A stretch of DNA of 6,301 nucleotides from Candidatus Competibacteraceae bacterium (GCA_020444985.1 JAGRHK010000104.1:1-6301); one strand, 5' to 3'; positions 1 through 5,342 are shown, counted from the first letter of the stretch. Numbers and translations are program-made. The notes: generated from the sequence alone by a model not told the origin.

Positions 1-127
1 GCCACATTGTTGGACGGATGTTATGTATTGGAGACGGATGTCGCCAAGACGCGGATGGACGCCTTTAGGGTATTTCTGACTAAAACCGCGACGAGTCAAT
101 TTGTGGCTAAAAGGCCCAGAACGAGGC

Positions 128-263
128 CCATTGGGAGCGAAGCTGCAATTTGAGGACGTACTAGCTTTGACTAATTCTTACCATCCGTAGGTCTATGCGG
201 GGTTCATTTAGAGTTGGCGAAAAATCCAACGATCCTCGGTAGCTGAGGCTTCGCTCCCAATGG
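128..263. repeat. 16-bp perfect inverted repeat, arms 104 bp apart
   Basis: The left arm CCATTGGGAGCGAAGC (128-143) is the exact reverse complement of the right arm GCTTCGCTCCCAATGG (248-263). Similarity may extend imperfectly on both sides. Read outward, both arms are flanked by an AAGGCCC/AAGCCCC-like motif on one side and by GAGGA on the other, at slightly different spacing. This looks like two degenerate copies of one short repeat in opposite orientation, as in REP-type pairs or the ends of a small non-autonomous element. The element family is not recognised. Confidence 0.7.
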
Positions 264-322
264 ACCAAAAAGGGGCTTCTTACCGTATAAAAATTCCGGG
301 ATACGGGAGGCACACCTGACCG

Positions 323-346
323 CCCTCCAGGCCCACGCCCGCCCCC
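323..346 (-). other. Putative G-quadruplex motif just after mgsA
   Basis: Read on the minus strand, four G-runs (5, 3, 3 and 3 G) are separated by loops of 1, 3 and 6 bases. This satisfies the usual G3+N1-7 pattern. It begins 12 bases past the mgsA stop codon, so it would lie in the 3' untranslated RNA of the mgsA transcript. No classical hairpin plus U-tract terminator is visible downstream of mgsA. A role in termination or RNA stability is only inference, and the run may simply reflect local GC richness. Confidence 0.5.
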
Positions 347-358
347 AGACCGGCGCGT

Positions 359-961
359 TCAGTTCAGGGTAATGTTTTCCCTCTCCCGGCGCTGATCCCA
401 GCGCGGGCCGATGAGGGATGCACCGACCGGGGCCTCGTCTGCGCGGCCGTCCGGGCGGATGGCATCCACGCGCCTTCCCTCCCGGGAGTCCGCGACGAGC
501 TCTCTCTGGAGATAGGCCTCGTGACTCGGCACGATCGGCGCATATTCATACGTCATCAACGGCGATGAAATGATGAAATCCGCCGTCGAGCGGTTGCAGG
601 CAATCGGAACGTTGTATAAGACCGCGATTCTGAGCAGGGCCTTGACATCCACATCGTGCGGTTGAGGTTGCATCGGGTCCCAGAAGAAAATAATCAAATC
701 GATTTTCCCTTCGGTAATCAATGCGCCCAACTGCTGATCGCCGCCCAAAGGGCCGGAATGGAGTTTCACAATGCTAAAGTCGTCGGGCATGGCCAAGCCC
801 GCCAGTTTCGTCTGAATGGCTTTTTCAACCAGTCTCCCGGTCGTTCCCGTACAGGTCAGGCGGTGTTGGAGCAGATTGTTCACGTTCCATTCCACCCATT
901 CGATCATATCTTTCTTGCGGTGGTCATGGGCGACCAGCGCGATATTCTTTTGCGCGTTCAT
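359..961 (-). CDS. mgsA: Methylglyoxal synthase with C-terminal extension
   Basis: MgsA (EC 4.2.3.3) is a cytosolic enzyme that converts dihydroxyacetone phosphate to methylglyoxal and phosphate, a bypass of lower glycolysis under phosphate limitation or sugar-phosphate stress. Family signatures seen are: IALVAHDH (7-14), the phosphate-binding TGTTG (38-42), GPLGGDQQ (70-77) with the catalytic aspartate at D75 (E. coli D71), FFWDP (92-96), PHDVDVKALLR (101-111) with H102 and D105 (E. coli H98 and D101), and TADFIISSP (126-134). The protein has 200 residues against about 152 in E. coli. A few extra residues lie near 52-67, and an Arg-rich tail of about 45 residues follows the normal end near residue 155. 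The start is supported by a GAGGTG Shine-Dalgarno at 969-974. The gene lies 116 bases downstream of the small membrane protein gene on the same strand, so co-transcription is possible. The core assignment is secure; the role of the tail is unknown. Confidence 0.96.
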   Translation of the reverse strand: MNAQKNIALVAHDHRKKDMIEWVEWNVNNLLQHRLTCTGTTGRLVEKAIQTKLAGLAMPDDFSIVKLHSGPLGGDQQLGALITEGKIDLIIFFWDPMQPQPHDVDVKALLRIAVLYNVPIACNRSTADFIISSPLMTYEYAPIVPSHEAYLQRELVADSREGRRVDAIRPDGRADEAPVGASLIGPRWDQRRERENITLN

Positions 962-968
962 GAAACAT

Positions 969-974
969 CACCTC
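969..974 (-). promoter_or_regulatory. Ribosome binding site of mgsA
   Basis: GAGGTG on the minus strand lies 7 bases before the ATG at 961. It fixes that start codon, which also matches the usual N-terminus of the enzyme family. Confidence 0.8.
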
Positions 975-1077
975 GCTTGCAGTTTGTATCCCATGTAAAA
1001 AAAATCTCGGACGGCGCGGCGCTGTTTGGGAAACGCTGGGACGCTGCGTGGCGCCTTGAACCTCATCCCTCAAAAGA

Positions 1078-1248
1078 TCAGACGTAATGAGGCAGCACGA
1101 CCGCCAGCAAGGCCCCAGAGGTGGCCAGGTACACGACTGCGGCCTTGGCGATGTCGCCCGCCAGGTTGCGTGAGAAGGAACGGTGTTCTGCCTTGGCATC
1201 GGCTTGATCGGCAACTGGCGCAGTCATTACAAATTCGTGCAAACTCAT
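1078..1248 (-). CDS. Small single-pass membrane protein, 56 aa
   Basis: The product is not recognised. The frame is open further upstream, but the start at 1248 is chosen because AAGGGGA (1254-1260) lies 5 bases before it and because a well-formed promoter and operator fill the DNA just upstream. Residues 1-33 are polar and mixed in charge. Residues 34-52 form one hydrophobic helix rich in Ala, Val and Leu (IAKAAVVYLATSGALLAVV), and the protein ends LPHYV. This is consistent with an inner-membrane protein with a short cytoplasmic N-terminus, although topology is inference. It is the first gene behind the promoter at 1280-1308 and is therefore the likely primary target of the divergent TetR regulator. 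mgsA follows on the same strand. It could be a stress-induced accessory peptide or a small subunit of a membrane complex; nothing in the sequence decides. Confidence 0.72.
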   Translation of the reverse strand: MSLHEFVMTAPVADQADAKAEHRSFSRNLAGDIAKAAVVYLATSGALLAVVLPHYV

Positions 1249-1253
1249 GAGAA

Positions 1254-1260
1254 TCCCCTT
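1254..1260 (-). promoter_or_regulatory. Ribosome binding site of the 56-aa protein
   Basis: AAGGGGA on the minus strand, 5 bases from the ATG at 1248, decides the internal start over the longer open frame that begins at 1332. Confidence 0.7.
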
Positions 1261-1266
1261 ATGTTG

Positions 1267-1285
1267 AACTGTCCGGTACAGTTTA
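1267..1285. promoter_or_regulatory. Operator O1 of the TetR regulator
   Basis: AACTGT (1267-1272), a 5-base spacer and ACAGTT (1278-1283) form a perfect inverted repeat. On the minus strand the full site reads TAAACTGTACCGGACAGTT. Its first six bases are the -10 box of the promoter for the 56-aa protein, so bound repressor would block RNA polymerase. It matches O2 at 15 of 19 positions in the opposite orientation. Assignment to the adjacent TetR gene is inferred from the divergent layout. Confidence 0.8.
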
Positions 1286-1308
1286 TTTTTACAAATTGGC
1301 CTTGTCAA
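1280..1308 (-). promoter_or_regulatory. Sigma70-type promoter for the 56-aa protein gene
   Basis: On the minus strand the -35 box is a perfect TTGACA (1303-1308). A 17-base spacer follows, then the -10 box TAAACT (1280-1285), 4 of 6 to consensus. Transcription would start near 1273 and give a leader of about 25 bases carrying the AAGGGGA ribosome site. The -10 box is part of O1. Confidence 0.75.
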
Positions 1309-1316
1309 GCTAAACT
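1288..1316 (+). promoter_or_regulatory. Sigma70-type promoter for tetR
   Basis: The -35 box is TTTACA (1288-1293), 5 of 6 to consensus. After a 17-base spacer comes the -10 box TAAACT (1311-1316), identical to that of the divergent promoter. The predicted start near 1323 leaves only about 15 bases before the ATG at 1338. The two promoters interleave: each -35 box lies within the other's spacer. Confidence 0.68.
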
Positions 1317-1329
1317 GTACTAAACAGTA
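1311..1329. promoter_or_regulatory. Operator O2 of the TetR regulator
   Basis: The site TAAACTGTACTAAACAGTA contains ACTGT-N5-ACAGT (1314-1318 and 1324-1328). It overlaps the -10 box and start site of the tetR promoter, which fits autorepression. Its centre (1321) is 46 bp from that of O1 (1275). Confidence 0.78.
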
Positions 1330-1337
1330 CATCCATC

Positions 1338-2000
1338 ATGGGAAATAATCCGGTCATGAGAACAAAATGCGAGATAAAAAGACAGAAAATTCTTGATGTT
1401 GCAGCGCAAACTTTCCAGGAATCAGGCTTCGAGAGGGCCTCAATGGATGAAATTCGCACGCGCGTCGGCGGCTCGAAAGCCACGCTCTACCACTACTTTG
1501 CGTCTAAAGAAGAGCTATTTTTCGAGGTCGTCTTCAGCGCGATTGAAATGGAATTTACTGCGACGCACGCATCCCTTGATCTCAGCAACACCAACCTTTC
1601 CGCCGCATTAGCGACCTTTGGCGAGGGACTGCTCAGGAGTCTTTACTCGCCCTGCGCGATTAAGGTGCGCCGTTTGATCTTCGCCGAAGCCAAGCGCTCC
1701 GATCTTGGGCGGATCGCTTATGAACGAGGGACGCAACGGAGCCATAAACTGCTTTCCGACTTTCTGCATGCTGCGATGATGAAAGGGAAACTTCGCAAAG
1801 CCGATGCTTCCATGGCGGCTTGGCATCTGTACGGTTTGCTGGATGCAAAATTGCTCAGATGCTGCCTCCTGTGTGTGCAAGATGCAGTCACCGAGGAAGA
1901 AATCCAAACCTCGGTGCAGCAGGCTGTCGCTGTTTTCCTGGCCGCTTATGGCAATCCTGTCGTGAATTCTGCGACTGCTTCTCAATTAAGTTTTGCATGA
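1338..2000 (+). CDS. TetR/AcrR-family transcriptional repressor
   Basis: This is a one-component regulator of 220 residues, a typical length for the family. The N-terminal TetR DNA-binding domain spans about 13-63. It begins KRQKILDVAAQTFQESGF, and the helix-turn-helix is at about 35-55 (SMDEIRTRVGGSKATLYHYF), followed by the conserved SKEELFFEVV. The ligand/dimer domain (about 70-205) resembles the AefR-like C-terminal domain (TetR_C_7). An unusual cysteine cluster, CCLLC (175-179), sits in one of its last helices. The ATG at 1338 has no Shine-Dalgarno; an alternative ATG at 1356 (214 aa) has only a weak GGGA at 1340-1343, so the start is uncertain. Two matched operators in the divergent upstream region imply control of itself and of the 56-aa protein gene, possibly with mgsA. 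The inducer is unknown. Confidence 0.93.
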   Translation: MGNNPVMRTKCEIKRQKILDVAAQTFQESGFERASMDEIRTRVGGSKATLYHYFASKEELFFEVVFSAIEMEFTATHASLDLSNTNLSAALATFGEGLLRSLYSPCAIKVRRLIFAEAKRSDLGRIAYERGTQRSHKLLSDFLHAAMMKGKLRKADASMAAWHLYGLLDAKLLRCCLLCVQDAVTEEEIQTSVQQAVAVFLAAYGNPVVNSATASQLSFA

Positions 2001-2005
2001 TGCGT

Positions 2006-2030
2006 TCCCCTCTTTTTTTCAAAGGGGGGA
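2006..2030. terminator. Hairpin between convergent genes, possible bidirectional terminator
   Basis: TCCCCTCTTT (2006-2015) can pair with AAAGGGGGGA (2021-2030), giving 10 pairs including one G-T wobble around a TTTTC loop. It begins 6 bases after the tetR stop and ends 20 bases before the stop of the minus-strand zinc-ribbon gene. Neither side has a U-tract immediately after the stem, so efficient intrinsic termination is not assured. It could instead be a dispersed intergenic repeat of the CCCCTCTTT...AAAGGGGG kind. Confidence 0.5.
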
Positions 2031-2050
2031 AGTTCCACAGCAACACATCC

Positions 2051-2569
2051 CTAGCTCACCAGGCGCATCTCTTCAGCACCGCTTGCAGGTTGTGGCGCTT
2101 TGGATGAGCAACACTGAGGGCAATCGTCATCCTCAGGATCATGCAATTGGTGGCATTCATCGCAAATCCAAAGCGAGCTTAAGCCATCGGGCAAAGCATA
2201 GCGGCTATGATGACCACACGACTCAAGCCAGTTCAACTTATTGAACGAGGGTCCTTTCTCGGTGTTGAAAATCCGCATGAGCTGCGCATCGTTCAGTCCC
2301 AGAATCTCTTTTGCGCCGCTTTCCAGCCAGAGAATAAAGCGCCGGCGGCGTTCAAGCGCTATCGTTCTGAGCGCTCCTTGCGACTGTTGCGCACGCATTT
2401 CTTCGACGGATAACGTACTGATACACTCTTGAAGTCGGATCACCACCGCTGCCAAGGCGTAGTTGTCGTCATGGGCGTTTTCATCGCCGGATAGCGTATC
2501 CAGTGCGGCGCGGGTTGCCGATAGAGCAACATCAAGATGAGCAATGATTGCAGTAAGATCAGTCGGCAT
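2051..2569 (-). CDS. Hypothetical protein with C-terminal zinc ribbon, 172 aa
   Basis: The function is not recognised. Residues 1-100 are largely helical, with an Arg-rich stretch ERRRRF (73-78). A CGHH cluster (118-121) is followed by a compact zinc ribbon of two CxxC knuckles, CDEC (136-139) and CPQC (150-153), joined by an acidic loop (DPEDDD). Such ribbons commonly bind nucleic acid or proteins, but no specific role can be given. The start at 2569 is chosen because AGGA lies 9 bases before it; the frame is open upstream to 2701, but that part is AT-rich and reads as non-coding. The gene is convergent with tetR and lies downstream of an IS6-like transposase remnant, so it may belong to transferred DNA. 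Aside from the ribbon motif there is no support for a molecular function. Confidence 0.75.
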   Translation of the reverse strand: MPTDLTAIIAHLDVALSATRAALDTLSGDENAHDDNYALAAVVIRLQECISTLSVEEMRAQQSQGALRTIALERRRRFILWLESGAKEILGLNDAQLMRIFNTEKGPSFNKLNWLESCGHHSRYALPDGLSSLWICDECHQLHDPEDDDCPQCCSSKAPQPASGAEEMRLVS

Positions 2570-2697
2570 TTTAGCGATTCCTGTTGAGATCCAGTCAGGG
2601 CAAGGAATACAAAAAAAATGCCAATATTTGATTATGCTCAGATTTATTGTATTTTTTCGCGAATTCCTGCGGTTACCTAAGATAATCACAGGTCGCA
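2570..2697. other. AT-rich intergenic region upstream of the zinc-ribbon gene
   Basis: This stretch should hold the promoter of the minus-strand zinc-ribbon gene. CATAAT- and TACAAT-like -10 boxes are present on that strand, but none has a good -35 box at 16-18 bases. There is an 8-A run near 2611-2618. No insertion-sequence end is recognisable here, although the transposase remnant stops right beside it. Confidence 0.4.
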
Positions 2698-2897
2698 TCA
2701 TGTGTTGAGTTCAACAAGCTTTCGTCTGCTGCGACCCACAAATCGCTTATGGCTTTTGCGGAAGGCCGCTTTCAATTGCGGGGTGAGCTTCTTAACCCAG
2801 CGATAAGCGCTGGAATGATCCACTTCAACCCCGCGTTCTGTGACCAAGATCAAGGCAGAAGCTGTGGGCCAAACTCGCAGGAACCGAACTGGAAATT
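2698..2897 (-). pseudogene. IS6-family transposase fragment (N-terminal part)
   Basis: The frame contains LVTERGVEVDHSSAYRWV followed by KKLTPQLKAAFRK and then FVGRS. This matches the N-terminal DNA-binding region of IS6/IS26-type transposases, where (A)ERGvevDHsTiyRWV and a later VGRSWRvDETY motif are conserved. The reading ends at a TGA soon after VGRS, in place of the WR-DETY that should carry the first catalytic aspartate, and no DDE domain follows. Upstream the match fades near RFLRVW, about where the protease gene begins on the same strand. No terminal inverted repeats are seen. This is a dead relic of roughly 60 codons. It overlaps the last codons of the S8 protease in a different frame. 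Confidence 0.72.
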
Positions 2898-4862
2898 CCT
2901 CATCTTCAAGCGTCCCATGCGCAGATGAAGCTGGACCACATCGACCGTACCGAGGGCGCCATGCTCCGTATCTTGAACAACCACGGTCCATTGGCCATGC
3001 GGATCCTCGCCCCAGAAAGCATGTGACCAGAAGGTCCAGGGTTGGATCTGACCCTCATCGTCGGCAATGCCAATACCTGTGGTGAAAGGATCGTGGTCAC
3101 TGTCGTAGCGATGCATCATGCGGCGCTTGCTGCCATTGGGCGAGATCAGCCAGATTTCCACCTCGCCGCGTCGGGCGTGCTCGATACGCAGGCTGACGCC
3201 AACCTCTTCCAAGGCATCTGCCGGATCTTTGTGACTATCGAAGTTGAATGCAAAGCGCACTCCGGTTCTATCAGCATCCGGGATGACCGTCGGTTTGATC
3301 CGCAATGCCTGATCCCAGGTGAGCAAGGGCGTCAACTCCAGATCCTTTAAACCCGCCAAAGCGACCAATCGATCCGCATTGACCAAGCCGAAACCGTAAT
3401 TCTGATTGAAACGGCACCCCGCAGCATTTTCTTGCCAACCACCGTCGCTTTCCGAAGAATGATCTTCAGGATCAACCATCTGGCTGCTGTTGGCCAGCAG
3501 ATGCTTGGCCCAACGGCTATTTAGTTCGGGCCGTATCTGCTTGGCCAAGGCCAGCACACCGGCCACAATCGGCGCAGATCCAGAGGTTCCCCCGAAAGTA
3601 TCGACGTAGTCGGGATCAGGGAAGAGGTCGAAGAATGGATTATTGACACCGTCCGCACCGCTGACATCAGTGGTCAACAAGCCGGGTTTGCAACCCGCAC
3701 AAGCTTTGGACGGCGCCGTGACCACCACACTTGCGCCATAGTTGCTGTAGTCGGCGTGATAACCTTCGGGACCGACGGCGGCCACAGTGATGGCTTCGGG
3801 AATGGAGTAAGGCCGGGCGCTGGCGTCACGCCGCACGCGAATCTCACCCACTTCGGTGTTGATCTTTTGGCCATTTCCAGCGGCGACCACATGAATTACG
3901 CCTTGCGCAGCCGTCTCCTGCAATGCGCTCACTCGTGCATCACGAGGCTGGTAAGGAGCGGCTGGGCCATAACTATGATTTTTGATCGGGATTTCCTGCT
4001 CGCCAAAATAGATGGCATCGACGAAGGTATCGAGGGTTGCCAACTCGCCGGGACCATAGCTGCCATGGAGTGGAACCCGTAGTCCGGCCACGCCGGCAAA
4101 GGGCGCCACGCCGATCACCCCGATTCCATTGCCACCACGGGCTGCTGCCAAACCCGCCACCTCGGTGCCGTGGGAGTAAACCTGGCGAGCCATTTCGGTG
4201 TTCGGCGAGGGATCGTTATCGTCATGGGTGAAATCGTAACTGAGCGCCGTATTCACCAATAAATCAGGATGCGCCATATCGACCCCGCTATCGACGACTC
4301 CGATGACAACGCCGGTACCGGTCGCGCCCTGTTGCCACGCCCCAAGGGCATTGATCTGTGTCCAGCCCATCTCGTTGTAGAGGTGCCATTGACCAGCATG
4401 AAGCTTCAGATTGGCATCGAAATAGGGGTCGTAGGGCAATGGCAATTCCGGCGGATCATAAGGATGATCCCAACAGTGCGATTCTTCCCAAGGATTACCG
4501 CACGATTCGGGTTCTTGCGTCAGAGCTACCACATAGCGGTTGTTGAAGGCCTGGGTCACGGCGCGATCCTGGCGGATGATCGACAACAACTTACGTGCCT
4601 CTTCGACCGAAGGAGTGACGAAGACATAAGCATCGGCTTTGCCGACCAACTGACGCCGCATCTTCAGGCCATAGTTGGCGGCCCATTGCTCAGCATCGGT
4701 CTTTTCCGCCAAATACACCAATAGCTCGGGGGATTCCTGACCGTCCATATTGAACGGATCTTTGTTATCAGCCTGAGCGGGCACACTCATCAGGCTGGTA
4801 CTGAACGCGACTGCGCAGGCTAGTGTCGAGAACGAACGAACGGGACGGGGAAAAATAGACAT
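2850..4862 (-). CDS. Secreted S8 (subtilisin/kexin-like) serine protease with P-domain
   Basis: This is a 670-residue exported endopeptidase. The signal peptide is residues 1-31, with Arg at 6 and 9, a hydrophobic core and likely cleavage after AQA. A prodomain-like segment spans about 45-115. The S8 catalytic domain covers about 155-500, with D191 (VVDSG), H231 (SHGTEVAG), oxyanion N330 (AAGNG) and nucleophile S427 (GGTSGSAP). QWHLYN (158-163) before it is typical of kexin/furin relatives. A proprotein-convertase P-domain (PF01483-like) follows at about 505-650, including WLISPNGS and GQWTVVVQDTEHGALGT. Cys pairs 121/130 and 388/391 could form disulfides. The start at 4862 is set by GAGGAG (4870-4875); an upstream in-frame ATG at 4877 lacks this. 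The last 15-20 residues, after the P-domain, overlap an IS6-like remnant and are probably not native. The cleavage target is unknown; bacterial relatives are secreted general proteases or toxins. Confidence 0.94.
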   Translation of the reverse strand: MSIFPRPVRSFSTLACAVAFSTSLMSVPAQADNKDPFNMDGQESPELLVYLAEKTDAEQWAANYGLKMRRQLVGKADAYVFVTPSVEEARKLLSIIRQDRAVTQAFNNRYVVALTQEPESCGNPWEESHCWDHPYDPPELPLPYDPYFDANLKLHAGQWHLYNEMGWTQINALGAWQQGATGTGVVIGVVDSGVDMAHPDLLVNTALSYDFTHDDNDPSPNTEMARQVYSHGTEVAGLAAARGGNGIGVIGVAPFAGVAGLRVPLHGSYGPGELATLDTFVDAIYFGEQEIPIKNHSYGPAAPYQPRDARVSALQETAAQGVIHVVAAGNGQKINTEVGEIRVRRDASARPYSIPEAITVAAVGPEGYHADYSNYGASVVVTAPSKACAGCKPGLLTTDVSGADGVNNPFFDLFPDPDYVDTFGGTSGSAPIVAGVLALAKQIRPELNSRWAKHLLANSSQMVDPEDHSSESDGGWQENAAGCRFNQNYGFGLVNADRLVALAGLKDLELTPLLTWDQALRIKPTVIPDADRTGVRFAFNFDSHKDPADALEEVGVSLRIEHARRGEVEIWLISPNGSKRRMMHRYDSDHDPFTTGIGIADDEGQIQPWTFWSHAFWGEDPHGQWTVVVQDTEHGALGTVDVVQLHLRMGRLKMRNFQFGSCEFGPQLLP

Positions 4863-4869
4863 GGCATGA

Positions 4870-4875
4870 CTCCTC
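4870..4875 (-). promoter_or_regulatory. Ribosome binding site of the S8 protease
   Basis: GAGGAG on the minus strand lies 7 bases before the ATG at 4862. It selects that start, which puts two arginines and the hydrophobic signal core at normal distances. Confidence 0.8.
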
Positions 4876-4897
4876 AAAGTGGCTATTTAGAACGAAG

Positions 4898-4913
4898 CGG
4901 AAGAAATCTTCCG
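4898..4913 (-). other. Hairpin in the protease leader
   Basis: CGGAAG (4898-4903) and CTTCCG (4908-4913) flank a 4-base loop. In the minus-strand transcript this forms a short hairpin about 36 bases upstream of the start codon. It is not followed by a U-tract. It might stabilise the leader or be a protein-binding palindrome. Confidence 0.45.
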
Positions 4914-4957
4914 GCATACTCTGGGAGAGCGAACGCCATGCCAATTTTTAATTATTT

Positions 4958-4976
4958 GATAATTATCATAAATATC
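4958..4976. promoter_or_regulatory. Fur-box-like operator upstream of the protease
   Basis: GATAATTATCATAAATATC matches the classical 19-bp Fur consensus at 15 of 19 positions by direct comparison. It also contains a perfect 12-bp palindrome, TGATAATTATCA (4957-4968). It covers the predicted -10 box, where a repressor would be effective. The surrounding DNA is AT-rich, so a chance match is possible. Confidence 0.4.
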
Positions 4977-4990
4977 TGTTTTCTGATCAA
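4962..4990 (-). promoter_or_regulatory. Candidate sigma70 promoter of the protease
   Basis: On the minus strand TTGATC (4985-4990) is followed by a 17-base spacer and GATAAT (4962-4967), matching consensus at 4 of 6 and 5 of 6. The start would lie near 4955, giving a leader of about 93 bases. The -10 box falls inside a Fur-box-like sequence. Confidence 0.5.
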
Positions 4991-5327
4991 TAATGATAGG
5001 GTCATACTGGGTATGTTGAACCAACATGGTCTGATTTCCGAGGGGGAACGACACGGCCCCGTCTCACCGTTTGCAAATCGATCCGGTCGACGATGACGCG
5101 CGGGCGTCACAGAAGTTCAATTCGTCTGGTCGGCAAGCCCGGAACTTACGGACGCTATAGAATTCAAATTCTCGCTCGGGTCACAGAACAATTCACGGTA
5201 CATACTCGCGTGTATTTTCCACATGTGAACAGATGTACAAATAATATACGAATTTTGACGCCTGAGCCATCGAGCTGAGACGGGCGCTCCTCGTATCGGC
5301 CCGCCGGTTCGAGGCATCAGCCACGAT

Positions 5328-5333
5328 GAGGTG
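5328..5333 (+). promoter_or_regulatory. Ribosome binding site of the GalT-like gene
   Basis: GAGGTG lies 9 bases before the ATG at 5343 and supports that start codon. Confidence 0.65.
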
Positions 5334-5342
5334 AACGTCGAC

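Larger units (their letters stand above)
1..358. other. Non-coding stretch downstream of mgsA
   Basis: No convincing gene is visible on either strand. The nonamer GACGGATGT occurs at 13-21 and again at 33-41. TGACT (77-81) faces AGTCA (94-98). A perfect 16-bp inverted repeat lies at 128-143 and 248-263. Small hairpins can form at 213-230 (GTTGG/CCAAC) and 234-248 (CCTC/GAGG plus inner pairs). The last 60 bases (301-360) are very GC-rich, about 75% by hand count, and hold a G-quadruplex motif on the minus strand. The segment could be a decayed mobile element or a genomic boundary, but no transposase or recognisable terminal repeat supports that. Confidence 0.6.
4863..5342. other. Divergent intergenic region, protease / GalT-like gene
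   Basis: No gene is seen in these 480 bases. The left half holds the leader, hairpin and candidate promoter of the protease. Other short symmetries are ATGTTG-AAC-CAACAT (5013-5027), TGACGC-GCGG-GCGTCA (5094-5109) and CACATGTG (5220-5227). An AT-rich patch with TAATAT near 5242 could be a -10 box for the plus-strand gene, but no acceptable -35 box accompanies it. Confidence 0.5.

Noticed and set aside
167..196. Plus-strand promoter in the left non-coding region (TTGACT, then GTCTAT)
   Set aside because: The -10 match is poor and no gene follows on the plus strand, only the antisense of mgsA.
997..1060. Terminator or attenuator between the 56-aa gene and mgsA
   Set aside because: There is an 8-T run on the minus strand after GC-rich DNA, but I could not fold a continuous stem directly before it; only scattered short pairings such as GTTT/AAAC exist.
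656..1087. 143-codon open frame on the plus strand
   Set aside because: It is antisense to mgsA, which carries all family signatures. It also runs across the mgsA start and ribosome site.
1249..1332. Upstream extension of the 56-aa protein to an ATG at 1332
   Set aside because: The extension would translate the operator and promoter DNA. The -10 box at 1280-1285 and the ribosome site at 1254-1260 place the start at 1248.
2570..2701. Upstream extension of the zinc-ribbon protein to an ATG at 2701
   Set aside because: The extra 44 codons are AT-rich, lack protein-like composition and overlap the stop of the IS6 remnant. The ATG at 2569 has a ribosome site.
2703..2716. TGTTGA-GT-TCAACA palindrome as an insertion-sequence end
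   Set aside because: It is short, lies inside the transposase remnant's reading frame and does not resemble IS6-family terminal repeats.
4269..4724. 151-codon open frame on the plus strand
   Set aside because: It is antisense to the catalytic and prodomain regions of the S8 protease; no ribosome site or motif.
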